The notes under the pieces: model-generated
Told to the model about the DNA's origin: nothing
Seen by the model: only the letters and a program-made list of their open reading frames with translations
Databases searched by the model: none
Made by a program: the position numbers and the translations under genes
Part shown: positions 34,557 to 46,640 of the stretch, piece by piece
How the letters are laid out: each line of letters starts with the position of its first letter
Numbering within the stretch: the stretch's first letter is position 1
From: Dendrobium chrysotoxum
Taxonomy: Eukaryota > Streptophyta > Magnoliopsida > Asparagales > Orchidaceae
Direction of reading: 5' to 3'
DNA: 64,000 nucleotides
Assembly (NCBI GenBank): GCA_019925795.1
Contig: CM034298.1
Span: 52,478,365-52,542,364 of the forward strand

Positions 34557-35570
34557 ATGATTCTGTTCGTATAGTACGATCCAATATCATACAGTACGAT
34601 CAGTTCAAAAATAATTCCGTCCAATACGAATGCAAACAAACACTTCACCAATTTTATGAATATCGTACAATATGATCCATAGATCGTAATGGATGATCCT
34701 CTTATTTTTCAACTGTTCGTACGGGGACAATCTGTGGGACGAATGATATCATCTCTGTTTATCATCCTGCACTATACCATTCGTACAGTACGATCAGTTC
34801 ATTTTCAGAACATCATCTTGTACGATCTCAATATCGTTCAGGATGATCAGTACAAAAAATTGTGGTTTCATCTGGTATGATATATAGGAGGACAAAAATC
34901 GTCTCTGTTCATCATACAGTATGATTAACTGTAATTAAGAAACCATGATTTAATTGCCTGATAACGGGGGATAATTTTGGCAAGATTTCAAATATTTGTA
35001 TTGTACGATTATAATCATACAGTACGATTCATTCAAAAATTAAATTTAAAATCTTACCAGAGTTATTCTGGTAGCTAGGGTTTTGAATAGAAATAAATCG
35101 TACAGTACAATTAGTTCACAAAAATAATCTTTCAGAATTTAGCCGTTAGCCGAGTTCCCACTTCAAGATATCGTTCGAAGGCAGCCTGATCGGCTGTATT
35201 TGGAAAGCGAGGATCGACATTTACCCGCGAGGAGCTCACACCCTTTTGCCTAGATCACTTCCCACCAGCCATTAGAAAATACAAGAGAGGATGTATGGAA
35301 GGAGAGGTGTGAAGAAAGCTGAAGAAAATGACTGTTTAAATAGAAATCGGTCGGATCATCCCGTACGATCGCAGGATCATCCAGGACGATATGAGAAATT
35401 ATGACGGCCAGAACGATTAGTCAAAAAGGCGGTCAGATCGTCCAAGATGATCAGAGATCGTCCAGGACAATTAGAGACAGGCGATCGTCCCGATGAGTCA
35501 AGCCGGATGACCGATGATGAATAGTATCATTCAGGACGATTAGGTGGATCGTCCATGACGATATGCAATA
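34557..35570 (-). repeat. Array of paired palindromic dyads (third LTR copy)
   Basis: Examples: TCGTATAGTACGA next to TCATACAGTACGA; TCATCTTGTACGA next to TCGTTCAGGATGA; TCATCCCGTACGA next to TCATCCAGGACGA. Pair spacing 20-22 bp. Confidence 0.75.
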
Positions 35571-35590
35571 AATATATAGAATCAGTCATT

Positions 35591-35985
35591 TTTACACCAA
35601 AAGAGAGTTTGCGAGTCAACCTGAATATGACCCATTTAATTAACAGGTCAAAAAAATCAACCCAAACCTGACTCATTTATTAAACCGGCCAATTAGAACC
35701 CAAAATTTTCAAATCAAGATTAAATCGACTCATTTATTAACACCTCTAAATTTGTCCATTGACTCTACTACACTAACTTGTGATATTTCTATACAAATGA
35801 TAAAGCAAATGGAGAAGTAGTTGGAAGCCATGGATGAGAGGGTTACCAACCCTTGCTAGCTCTACATGGAAATGAATAATATGAAAAAAATAATATATTG
35901 AATAATATAATAATTACATGCATAACATTTAAATATTAAATATTTATGTTTCTAATTTGGGGGTTACCTGTTTTGGGCATTAAGG
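35591..35985. other. Remnant with GACCCATTT/AACACCTC wording
   Basis: 35.60-35.75 kb resembles the DNA-element remnant at 3300-3640. The rest is unassigned. Confidence 0.3.
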
Positions 35986-36535
35986 ATGGCTTGGGAGGTC
36001 TCCATCATCTTCTAATGCGGTGGGTGATGATGCTGGTGATGTCCACGATGATTTTTGTCGGGACTTGTATGGTTTAGATGTTTGTAAGGCTGTTGAGAAA
36101 GCATTTTCACATGACAGTAAACGTAGTTGAAGGAAATCTAGAAAGTAGCTATGTTGTTTTGTGGAGTGATTTCTCTTCAATTTTTTGTTGTCGGCTGATT
36201 TTTTTGTTGGTTTGGGTGGCTGTTTTGGGGAGAGTTGTTTCTCTTCTCCCTCTTCTTTATTTTGCTTTGTAGGTTTGCAGGTTATTCCTATCCTTTCTGG
36301 ATTGGTTCCGGGTCATTTGTTGCTACTGATGTAGGCGACTGTATTTTTTGGACTTCTTTATCATTTGCTTTGTTTTTCTCTTCCTGTAATTGATAGGATC
36401 CTAAGCTCTCAAGTTTTATTTCAAATATTGTACTTTTTAGCGAGCTTCAGATCTTTTAAGAGCATGTAATTTTTTACCAGTATTAACGCGTAGGCCCCGC
36501 CGTGAGTTTTCTCCAAAATAAATAAATAAATAAAT
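35986..36535 (+). mobile_element. Possible LINE 3' end with (AAAT)n tail
   Basis: T-rich, non-coding, ending CCGTGAGTTTTCTCCAAAAT, then AAATAAATAAATAAATA. A 3' untranslated region ending in a short A-rich tandem tail fits an L1-type LINE, but no ORF2 was seen upstream. Confidence 0.35.
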
Positions 36536-37057
36536 ATTTATTAAATTAACATCCTCATACCATCATTTTTTAAAATTTTTACTCAAATCTCAAATTCATA
36601 ACAAATTCACAATTCATTTGCTTTTGAATTTTTTTTATTTTTACTTAAGTTAACATCCTCATACCATCATTTGCTTTTGAAAGAAATTTGAAGCTAAAGC
36701 TATACTAAGAACATTCAATTCTACACAAATTATTTCTTAACAGCTTTGTTCACAGAAATATTTTACCAAACCTAACTGAACATATCCAAAGTTTCTAATG
36801 AGAGTACATTCTCTTTTAGCCGATCAAAGGCAATTTCGCTTAGGCTTCTTCGAAGATATTTTGTTTTTGCATCACAAGAATCTCATGACAGCTGTGCTTA
36901 GCAAACAAGAGGAAAAAGAACATACATTGAATACCGATCAAAACCATAAAATATAAGATATGCATATGATATTATAGAATAACAATTTCTTTACTATAAA
37001 ATAATAATAATAAATAATCTAAAAAAATTTATTCTAAAAAAATTTATATTATATTAT
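36536..37057. other. Intergenic, nothing recognised
   Basis: CATCCTCATACCATCATTT occurs twice (36550 and 36652). No gene. Confidence 0.35.
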
Positions 37058-37175
37058 GGCTTCGTTCTTCCATTTTTCTTACTGTTTCGTAAAGCAACTT
37101 TCAAGTATAAAAATTTTAATCTTTGAACTAAAAAACTACTTTAAAAATTAGTAAGAAAACCGTCCTAAACGAAAC
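37058..37175. mobile_element. Tourist-like MITE
   Basis: GGCTTCGTTCTTCCATTT opposite ACCGTCCTAAACGAAAC; interior TCAAGTATAAAAATTTTAAT and AACTACTTTAAAAATTAGTA pair. Confidence 0.7.
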
Positions 37176-37275
37176 ATATATCTCTGATCACAAAAAAAAT
37201 AGAACATTTTATACCATAATAGGCTTACTCATTTTGCCTTAAGATTGTTTGGACAGAAACCATCAGCTTTCTTAT

Positions 37276-37435
37276 GGAGAAATTATTATGTGCTAAGACC
37301 GAACACAGAAAACCATTCGATTTTATTTCTGTGAACAGTAAAAGCACGGTAACTGTTCATCACTGCGCTTTTATTATTTATAGAGGACAAACCGAACATT
37401 TATCTGTGTCCGATCTCCGCACGTAATAATCTCTC
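37276..37435. mobile_element. Mutator-like MITE (GGAAATTATTCTGTGC family)
   Basis: GGAGAAATTATTATGTGC opposite GCACGTAATAATCTCTC; same family as 39650-39808 in intron 2 of the acyl-CoA ligase gene. Confidence 0.65.
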
Positions 37436-37437
37436 TC

Positions 37438-37665
37438 GTTGAGTCGATTAGGATAATAGATTTGTTAAATTTAACTTATGTTAAGAAAGGTATAGATAGA
37501 CCTAAGAAAACTTGGTTAAAAAATATTAAAAATGATTTTTTTTAAAAATATTCGAATAAGAATTTGACTCTTAACCTATCATGATAATAAAAAAATGATT
37601 CAAATAGTCGATCCCACGTAATGGCACAAAGGCTCGATGTTGTTATTATCGAATAATTATTAGAC
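37438..37665 (+). mobile_element. RTE-type LINE 3' tail
   Basis: AAGAAAGGTATAGATAGACC, AAAACTTGGTTAAAAAATAT and GTCGATCCCACGTAATGGCA match the 3' segment of the LINE at 22017-22859 (inverted). Tail TGTTGTTATT. Confidence 0.75.
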
Positions 37666-37864
37666 ATTTGCGAAAATATTTTTGCATTTGTCTAATAGTT
37701 TAATTGTATTGAGAAATAACAAGATTGAAGATAGTACTAATGTTCTATAAAAATAACTTCATATAAAACAAGGACAAACCATACAAATCCATAAACCAAC
37801 TCTCAAGAGGTAACTGTGCTTATTCATGCAGAGAAAAGAAAGCTGCAGATATGTATATAGTTAT

Positions 37865-40800
37865 CTACAGCCGGCTCTTCTTCACAGGCCCCAGCTCCTT
37901 GGCCTTCTTCCTCAGAATATTTTTCTGTATCTTTCCAGTAGCCGTCTTTGGCAATGGCCCGAACACCACAGACTTGGGCACCCAATAAGCTGGCATTTTT
38001 TCTCTGCAAAACTTCATAATATCAACTGAAATGGTCTCCTCATCCTTCCCAGCTTTGGCATCTGGTTTCAGTGTGATGAAGGCACAAGGAGACTCCCCCC
38101 ACCGCTCGTCCGGCCGAGCCACCACCGACACCTCGAGCACTGCCGGGTGCTTGTAAAGCAAATTCTCCACTTCCAAACTGCTGATGTTCTCTCCACCTGA
38201 GATTATTATATCCTTGGCCCGATCTTTAATTTCAATGTATCCATCAGTGTGCTTTACTCCAAGATCACCGGAGTGATACCAGCCACCGGCAAAAGCTTCC
38301 TGGTTTGCTTTTGGGTTTTTCAAATAACCCTTCATGACGCTATTCCCGCGCATGACAATTTCGCCGATGGTTTTGCCATCGGCGGGGACTGGGGCCATGG
38401 TCTCCTGGTTGACAACGTCGAGGCCTTCGAGGCCAATGTAACGGACACCCTGGCGGGAATGGAGGCGAGCCCGGGTTTCAGCTGGAAGTAAGTCCCATTC
38501 AGGCTTCCAGACACAAATGGTGCTGGGACCATAGGTTTCGGTGAGGCCATAGGTGTGAGTGACACGAAAGCCTTGTTCGGACATGGAAGTGAGGAGGGAA
38601 GCAGGTGGAGCGGCACCGGCAGTCATGACGTTGACGGTGCGAGGGAGGGGAAGGATCTTCTCGGCAGGAGGGGCATTGATTAGTGAATTCAGAACAACAG
38701 GTGCTGCACAAAAGTGGGTCACTCCTAGGTTGGCTATAGCTGAATAGATGGCCTTGGTTGTTACCTGCATAAGTATGGAAACCTGAATCCATTACAAGCA
38801 ACTACAAGCGAAATCTTTTTTTATTTATGATGTCCTGTGAAGCAGTTGTTTGGTGAATGGTGCAATAGTGCCTTGTAATCAGAACCACCCAATATTTCAT
38901 CTCAACAGGTTCGATCATCCTCTGGAGAAATTATTCTGTGATCGCCTTTACACAGGCAACATGGCCTATTTTAATTGAAGTTCACACAGAATAATTTTTC
39001 CACTGAGATGAGAAGATTACTCTGTGGAGGAAGAATAAAGAGGTTTTATGAAATTTTTGTTGTTTAAAGAAATGTATTAAAGACTTTCATTCCTGATCTT
39101 CAAGACCGACAAGACTTCCCTCATCAATTTTTAGAATTATGTGCATGCCATTAAAATCACGCATATTTATAAATCTAATACCTAGCCAAAAAAAAAAAAG
39201 AACTTTTTTTTGTTCTGTTTTTGAAGATGGAGAATGATGAACAGGATTGATAAAAAAAAGCACATATTCTTTTACCATTATTATTGCAATAATCAACAGG
39301 CTTAATGCATCCCTTACAGAAAGCATTGGAATTTAATCATTTTATATTGGAAGGATTCAAGAATCAGTATTAGCTAATCAGCATGAAGGCAGTGACGAAT
39401 CTTTAGTACAATAAAGTGAATGAACAAAGGCAATTCAGCCAAAAGTAGCCTTAGATATGACAGAACACCTCTACCGATGCTTTAAAAGCTTTGAAAAATA
39501 AGTACTCCAAAAAAACAAAAAAAAAACACTTCAGAAAAATAAGTAAAATACACATTAATCATAAGGATTGTGCCTAAGCAGAGGTGATCCTGCAGGTGCT
39601 CCCTTTGGATCCTTATCCCATTTAAGATAGCCATAAAGGTCTAACTAAGAAAAATTATTTTGTGCGGTCACCGGGCGCTGTTCGGAGATTAGGACGCGCC
39701 ACGCTACTTTTTTGCTGTGTACCGGTACTGTGCATCATTGTATACCCGGTGATGTAGCGCATTCTGATTCGCCTCCGGACGGTCCGGTGACTGCACAGAA
39801 TAATTTCCCTAACTAAGACCAGTTGTCCTGCACTAAAATACTACTGGTTCCAACTAATACACGTCTCATTATCCATAAGTACAGGTTTTGCAGTCTCAAT
39901 AAAAGGAAAGAGTAATGCTTATAGGTGAAAAAAAAATCCCGAGTTGTTATTAAGATATTAGTGCAATCAATTAATATATAATCATATACAATCTCTCTCT
40001 CCCCCTATATAATCCAATTACTATCAAGCTGAACATGATTAACCAAGGTCCTGTTCTTGTTTGACTTGTTAAATAAATGAGCTTGTGAAAAAACCCTAGA
40101 TTCAATTTAATTATGGAGACAAACATGATTGAACACAAGCAAACATTTTTGGCAGCCCTATTAAAGAAATTGAAATCCAAATGAATTGTTTTTGGTGTAA
40201 ATTTGATTGGCGAGGCGAGTGTAGCAATACTTTTACTACATGAATTAAGAGTAAAAAAGCCAGCTTGAAAGAATCCAAATAATTACTGAACCATAAAGTT
40301 AAGTAGTTTTGTCTAAGGAGGGGAAAAGAAAACACATTTGGCAGCTTGGGATGACTATTTAACTTAATAATAATGTGGCCTTGCACATAAATGTGCTAAT
40401 TAAAAAAAAGGTTATGATATTAAACAAGTACCTGGCGAAGGCATATGCTTGTTCCAAATAACGCTGCGAGCGACCAAGTGTAACACCATCCATTGCAATG
40501 AAACATAGGTAAAGTCCACAGGTATACAGCACCTTCATTCAAGCCCCAAACTAGCGCACCACTTAGAGCCATAAGGTAAGCTCCCCTATGATGCAGCACC
40601 ACCCCTTTTGGGCTGGATGTTGTTCCTGAAGTATAACCTATAGCTATGCTCTGCCATTCATCCTTTGGTGGCTTCCAAGCAAATTCAGGATCACCAGTTT
40701 CCAAAAATTTTTCATACTCAACAGCACCATTCCTTAAAGCTACATGAAGAGAGTTAGGGTCACAGTTTTCATCACCTATGACAACCATAAGTGGCCGCTG

Positions 40801-43534
40801 GAAAGTCCCTTTTTTGTTTTTATCAGCAATGATTTTTAGAGCTTCTTCAGCCAATGAAAAGTATTCCTGATCAGCCATAACAACCTTGCTCGATGAATGT
40901 TCCAATAGAAAGGCGATTGTCTGAGCATTTAAACGAATATTTATGCAGTTCAACACTGCTCCAGCCATAGGAACTCCAAAATGCGCTTCATATAAAGCTG
41001 GAACATTTGGAGCGATTACAGCAACCTGTAAGTTCTACAAAGTCAAGCTCTCTTCGAATAAAAAATAACTGAGATGAAAAATTGCAAAATAACTCACCGT
41101 GTTTAACTTTATGAGGAACAAAATATTAAGACCAAATATATGATGGGAACTAACAAAAAAATAAGAGGAAAGCACATCAAAATAGAAAAAATGGACAAAA
41201 TGCACTTGCAGGCACAGAATCTGCAGGACTTTCAACATCACTAGCCTAATCCCATCTATTTGCAAGAAGTTTAGTTCTAATTTGAGAAATGTTCTTGAAA
41301 TAAATGCTTATCTTATTAATATTTAAATTTTGATATTAAGGGAGACAATTTAAGAGGAACTGATGGATTTTGATTCAAATGTTGGCAATGAAGTTATTCA
41401 ATGATGTTACTGTAGGTTTGGGTCAAGCTATAGGAAGAAAGAGAGAGAAATTGCGGCCAGATTCTCCTTGATTAATTGGGGATTACAAAGAACTTAATTG
41501 ACTCCTGGAGAGAAGAAAGGGTGAGTCCGATCAAGATCACAAGGATTCTATAGAGGCCTTGGAAATACCCTAGGGTAGAGATTCGGCCAAAATGATGTCA
41601 TATCCACGCCTAATTAGGCAATCAGTGACCCCATGTTTACAAGTGGAGGCTCAGGTCAACGGCACAAGATGATGTGTTCATAGAAAAATGAAAAACATAA
41701 ATTATCTTAATATAACCATTCTTATAACAGATTAAACTACCGATGGACTACTAAGCGATAAAAGCAGGGTTTCAATCATAAGTACCCTAACAAGTTTCCA
41801 GTCAAAAACCTTAAGTTTTCATTAGAACACCAACTCAATGAGCGAGTACTCTTGAAGAATAGATGAGGTCTTCATGATGAATGGCCTTGCTTGCCTAGTG
41901 ATTTCTATAGTCCCTTAAACAAGCTAAATGTCTAAGTTTTAAGGCTCGAATAAGATTGGTTGTCCTAAACTACTTGATGAAATTCTAATTTCTAGGAGTA
42001 AGAATAGTAAGCAACTAGCAAACCTTGGGCAACATCTAATCTCGGTGAATTGTGAGAAAACTAAGCAGTCCATAGTTAATAAGTTACAATTATCAATTGA
42101 CTTGATCAATCTGACCCAAGCAAAGAAAATCCATGAGTTTATTCTTATCACAAACATTACACCGAGCAATGATCTGAGCAAAATTTCTTTGCGTTCATTA
42201 ACTGCAATTTTATTTTATAAGTTGAGTTTTTTGCAACACGCCTATGACAATGATCCCTTTTCACTTAGCAAGGATTGAAAGTCTCTTAGCATAATTTACT
42301 GTAAAGAGGACTCGGCATTGATGCAGTAAAAATAATTTCTGCGTTTCATCCGTCATCCATTGTATCTACACATCTAACTACCATGGTCATAATTTAACTT
42401 TATATTGGATACTCCTAAAGAGGGAATTCTCATAGTAAATAGATTTTAACTCAGAAAATTAGTGAAAAATGTTGGCAACTGAAAAGTCTATCGTTAACAC
42501 TGCATTATATTATCCAGAAACTCTTACTTTGTGTGTGGATGATCCTGATCTACCTGAAAATTTTTCTTTCTGATTCTTTTCAGATATCTGCTCTAGCTTT
42601 AATTCCTTACAATATTTTATAACACTGAAAACGAAAATTGACGTAAATTCGAACCAACTATAATAATCTCAATTTAACAGCAAAAGATTGAGAAATTGAA
42701 GAAGGAACATATATTTATTTTTATTCCATATGAAGGAACAGTAAGTGAGTATCTCGATGAGACTGAAAATCATACGAGTCGGAATTTTACAGTAAGCTCA
42801 CAGATAACCCAATTTATTTCAGGAAAACATAAAAAAAAATAAAAAAGACAAATCGGTCAACCAATCATGGAAAAGAACATAGTAGAACCAGCAAGAACAA
42901 TTTAATATTTATTAATTTACTAAAGAAGTGACGAACGTCCGAGTAAAAAAGAAGAAATTACAGCTATTAAATATATCTAGATAAAACAAAATAATTACGA
43001 GCAAAAGCCACAAAAAATGGAGAAGAATAATTCCAGAAATAAAAGCATAAAGCAATTCGAAAATTTACTTAATCAAGGGAACAGCATCTGTCCAAACCCA
43101 AAAAAAAAAATCGCTGGTTATACATGCATCATTTAGAAAAATAAAAAAGAACAAATGTAGTCCTTAATTTTTGAGAAGTGTAGTAATAGCCGACAAAATT
43201 CAAGAAGAAATGAAGAATCGTGCGAAAATTAAAAGAAAAAACAAAACCGAATTAGAAAATCCAACAAAGTTGGGACATCAGAGAGTTGGCCAAATGAAAA
43301 GCTTACAGTACAGCCGGGCCCGATGGATCGTAAGGCCAGAGCGGAGGCGAGTCGGCGGCAGCGGCGATAGGTCTCAGCCCACGTATAGGTGGTGCTTCCG
43401 TGCACTACCGCCGGCCGCCGTGGCTGAACGACGGCAGCCCGCTCTAAGAACCACAGCGGCGTCAGAGCTTCATGGTTCGCGGGGTTCTTCGGCAGATCGT
43501 CGATCTCCCTCTCTCTCTCAATTGGCGCTGCCAT
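37865..43534 (-). CDS. AAE7: Peroxisomal acyl-activating enzyme, AAE7/ACN1-like acyl-CoA synthetase (three exons)
   Basis: Joined exons on the minus strand: 43534-43307 (76 codons), 41025-40432 (198), 38764-37865 (299 and stop); 573 residues. Introns of 2281 and 1667 bp are GT-AG and phase 0. The protein is an ANL-family (AMP-binding) ligase. It has the phosphate loop YTSGTTSSPKG at 207-217, YGLTETYGP at 346-354, and HSGD with Asp near 441. DRAKDIIISGGENI follows at 455-468, and the catalytic lysine lies in PKTATGKIQK (about 552). The C-terminal SRL is a type 1 peroxisomal signal. Start MAAPIEREREIDDLPKNPAN, length and SRL end agree with Arabidopsis AAE7/ACN1, which activates acetate and butyrate to CoA esters for the glyoxylate cycle. 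The substrate is inferred, not shown. Exon 1 is GC-rich, unlike the AT-rich rest. The gene appears intact. Confidence 0.95.
38933..39003. mobile_element. Mutator-like MITE, short form, intron 2
   Basis: TGGAGAAATTATTCTGTG opposite CACACAGAATAATTTTTCCA, 71 bp, internally deleted relative to 39650-39808. Confidence 0.65.
39650..39808. mobile_element. Mutator-like MITE with 9-bp target duplication, intron 2
   Basis: AAAAATTATTTTGTGCGGTC opposite GACTGCACAGAATAATTTCC; CTAACTAAG flanks at 39641-39649 and 39809-39817. A perfect 9-bp duplication points to the Mutator superfamily. GC-rich interior (CGCGCCACGC / GTAGCGC). Confidence 0.9.
41300..43080. other. Central part of intron 1 of the acyl-CoA ligase gene
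   Basis: No exon-like segment and no bounded repeat was recognised in this 1.8 kb. Confidence 0.4.
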
Positions 43535-43539
43535 TTCCT

Positions 43540-43700
43540 ACCTCCTAATCTCCTAATCTCCTAATCACGACAGTAGAGTTTGGTTCAGTTAAGTAGTGAA
43601 GAGATATTTATAGTGGGGAGAGACGGGGATGGTCGGCCTTCGTCTGGATTGGCTCCACGTGCCAGGTTGCTTATGCTTGTGCCGCACAGCTAACTAACTC
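43540..43700 (-). promoter_or_regulatory. Core promoter of the acyl-CoA ligase gene
   Basis: On the minus strand: TATAAATA at 43612-43605, about 70 bp before the ATG; CCAAT at 43652-43648; palindromic G-box CACGTG at 43661-43656. The leader just before the ATG has three tandem GATTAGGAGATTAG-type units (43542-43568). A G-box fits bZIP/bHLH control, as is common for stress- or seedling-regulated genes (inference). Confidence 0.65.
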
Positions 43701-43766
43701 ATTCAGCTAAGAGAAACAGCCAGGCTTCTCAAACCTAAATTTTATTATTTATAATGTATGTGTATA

Positions 43767-45377
43767 TATTATTGCGGGTCATAATATATGCGATAATAGA
43801 GTTATAATTTTATGTCTTAGTATTATATGGATATTCAGCTCACACACAAAGAACATAAGATTTTTTTACCTGGAAAACCCTGAAAAAAAGGAAAAATTAT
43901 GGGACCTGACCTAGTTGAAAATAATTCCACTAGAATTTGAGCGGATTATAGTTGCCTGACTCGCCCTCAAGGGCGATCAGATTACAAATGCCAACTGTAT
44001 GGTTGAATTCGGGGGTAGATAAAAGTCTGACGTCACTTAGTGGTCCGGCGTCACTTGGTTCAGGCGTCAGTTGGTAGTCTGGCGGCGGTTTGGCAGAACT
44101 CCGACGTCCGTTAGTTGTTTGGCGGAACTCCTGCGTCAGGCGCTGGTCCAGTGGAAGTTTGGCGGAACTCCGGAGTCAGTCTGTGGTTCGGCGGAACTCC
44201 GGGCTTCCGGTGGCGGTCCGGTGGAACTCCGGGCATTAGGTGGTGGTTCGGCAGAACTCCAGTGTCAGGTGGTGGTTCAGAGGAACTCCAAGCGTCAGGT
44301 GGTGGTTCGGCAGAACTCCGGTGCCAGGTGGTGGTTCGGCGGAACTCCGGGCGTCAGGTGGTGGTCCGGCGGAACTCCAGCGTTAGGTGGTAGTCCGGCA
44401 GAACTCCGGGCGTCAGGTGGTGGTCTGGTGGAACGCCGGCATCAGGTGGTGGTTCGGTATAACTTCGGGCGTCAGGTGGTGGTCTAGTGAAACTCCGGCG
44501 TCACGTGGTGGTCTAGCAAAACTCCGGGAGTCAGGTGGTGGTCCGGCGGAACTCCGGCGTCAGGTGGTGGTTCGGCAGAACTTCGGGTGTCAGGTGGTGG
44601 TCTGGCGGAACTCCGGTGTCAGGTGGTGGTTCGACAGAACTCCGGGCGTCAGGTGATGGTCTGGCAGAACTCAGGCGTCAGGTGGTGGTCTGATGGAACT
44701 CCGGTGTCAGGCACTAGTCCAGTGGAAGTTTAGAGGAATTCCAGAGTCAGTCGGTGGTCTGGCGGAACTTCGGCATCAGGTGGTGGTTTGGCGGAACTCC
44801 GGTGTCAGGTGGTGGTCCGACAGTGGTCGAGGAGGAGCAAGAAGGCAAGAGCGATCTCCGATCTCTCCCTCTTACTACTCTTCCTTTTCCATGGGGTGCC
44901 CTTTTGCTCTATTTGTAGATTTTCTGGAGTGGCATGGCCCGTAAATAGGAGGAAGATCAAGGGTATGATTGGGAGTGGTTTGTATGGATGGCTGATGTTG
45001 AATCCCTTGATTGTGGATCGTTTATTGAGTATTTGAATTTTTTAACGATATCAGAATTCAGTGATCTTGAGCTTGTTGGATTCATCTCGTCGATTCGCTC
45101 AATTCGATTATAAGCATGTCATGTTTGGAAATCATTTGGTAATCCAAATTGTGGTTTTAACCTATCAATAGTGTTTCAGGTGCTTGATTTGGACCCATTT
45201 GGGCTGGGATTGAGTCGAATTTGGTGTCGATGAGTTCGTATGTTCGAGACGTTCAGTTCGACTATAAGTTTACTGAAATCAGAGTTTAGATAGTCCCATT
45301 TTTAATTTTAAAAGTTTCTAATTTGATTTTGCTTCGAGATTCGTGCCTAATCAAAATAACATTTTTATGATATATCA
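43767..45377 (-). repeat. 3' LTR of the gag-only element
   Basis: Left edge at ATTGCGGGTC; right edge TGATATATCA directly next to the polypurine tract. Shares with the right LTR the blocks CTCACACACAAAGAACATAA, GGTGCTTGATTTGGACCCAT and CTTCGAGATTCGTGCCTAAT. Confidence 0.8.
44060..44830 (-). repeat. 30-bp minisatellite in the 3' LTR
   Basis: About 25 degenerate units of GGCGGAACTCCGG(N)GTCAGGTGGTGGT. Because the period is divisible by three, all frames stay open and spell ten-residue repeats (for example WFGGTPGVRW). These are not proteins. The matching array is missing from the other LTR. Confidence 0.85.
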
Positions 45378-45388
45378 GTTGCCCCCCT
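45378..45388 (-). promoter_or_regulatory. Polypurine tract of the gag-only element
   Basis: Minus strand reads AGGGGGGCAAC immediately before the LTR start TGATATATCA, where plus-strand DNA synthesis is primed. Confidence 0.75.
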
Positions 45389-46149
45389 ATTTTTCGGACG
45401 TTGAAGCTCTAGAAATCTGAAAATATGTATTATAGCTCTTAGGAATTTTTGACGTGATTTGAAATTCAAAACGAATCCAATCTTAGGCACAGAGGTCCAA
45501 GACAGCTTCAAAAGTTTTGAAATTGAGCCTGGGACATTGAAAAATGGTCCCGGGGACCCCAAAAACATCCGATTTGGCCTTCCCGAGCCAAAATTGGGTC
45601 TGGAAATGTTTCGGGACAGACAAGACGCTGTCTGCCACCGCTGCAGCTGCCCGCACCGCGCTCCTACCAGCGTTGCTGGAGGCCAGTTGTGGCCCACACT
45701 GCCCACTTAGTGCAGCTCTGATTTGAATGCGCTTATCGCCGTAACTGGCTGCGATTAGCCGACGGTTCAGCTAACCGCTAGCTTTTTTTTTCCCAACTTT
45801 CCCAACTTCCTCTTCTCTCCTTCACTATAAATACCCTCTTAGGGGTATGAAAAAACTTGCCCCTCCTCCTTTTCTCCTCTTCTCCTTAGGCTGAGGCCTT
45901 CTCCTAGTCTTGTTTAGGCGGTATCCCATATCTAGGTCTAGGGCCCCTCACTAAGTAGGAGTTTCCTTCTCCTTTCCTCTTTTCTTCCCTTCTTCTCGCC
46001 TTCAATCCTCTTCCTATACTGGAGGCCTTCCCCTATCTTTAGATAAGAGTTATCCCTTATCTAGCTGCTGGGCCCTTTCCTGTACAGAGGTCATGAAGGG
46101 GGATCACCCTTCTTCGAGAAATCCCACGACGAAGAGAGATTCACATCCA

Positions 46150-46640
46150 TATTCGGTTGGCGATGGAGATTGAAAAGACTGTTGTCAAGAGATGGAGGTC
46201 GCAAGGGCCGTAGTTGGCTGGCGACAGAGGTTGGAAGGGTCATAGTCGATAGGCGACGGAGGTCGAAAAGACCATAATTAGGCGACAAAGGTCGAGAGAA
46301 TCATTGTCTGGCGACAGAGGTCAGAAGGACCGCAGTCAGCAGGCGATAGGGGTCAGAAAGATAGTAGTATGGTGACAAAGTTCAGGAGGACTGCACGGAG
46401 GTTGAAAGGCCCGTTGTTTGGAGACATAGGTCAAAAGGATCGTTATCTAGCAAAGATGATCGAAAGACCATAGTCTGGTGACATAAGTCAAAAGGATCAT
46501 TGTAGGTGATGGAGGTCGGAAGGACCATAGTCAGCAGAAGACATGGGTCAGAAAGATCGTTGTCTGGTGATAGAGGTTGGAAGAATCGTAGTAGGCGACG
46601 GAGGTCGGAAGGACCATTATTTGACGTCAAAGGGCTTCTT
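46150..46640 (-). repeat. About 33-bp minisatellite in the internal region
   Basis: About 15 units of GGCGACGGAGGTCGGAAGGACC(N)nTAGT. GGTC...GACC within each unit is a small dyad. Confidence 0.8.

Larger units (their letters stand above)
33721..35590 (-). mobile_element. Partial copia-type (Sire-like) LTR with palindrome array
   Basis: Left edge TGAAAGTATGAGATGTGCCA, then GGGGGGTGAATTGGTA, then AGTGGTTCGGTCACTTGACC and TCCGGG-type blocks. This is the reverse complement of the 3' end of the solo LTR at 59228-61206. Palindromic dyad pairs run from about 34557 to 35570. The expected far end (CAACA) is not present, so it is truncated on the right. Confidence 0.75.

Noticed and set aside
37824..38801. 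Plus-strand and alternate-frame ORFs within the acyl-CoA ligase exon 3
   Set aside because: Shadows of the 299-codon exon on the minus strand.
44071..44656. Long open frames spelling ten-residue WFGGTP-type repeats
   Set aside because: They come from a 30-bp minisatellite in an LTR; a period divisible by three keeps every frame open. No start context, and the other LTR lacks the array.
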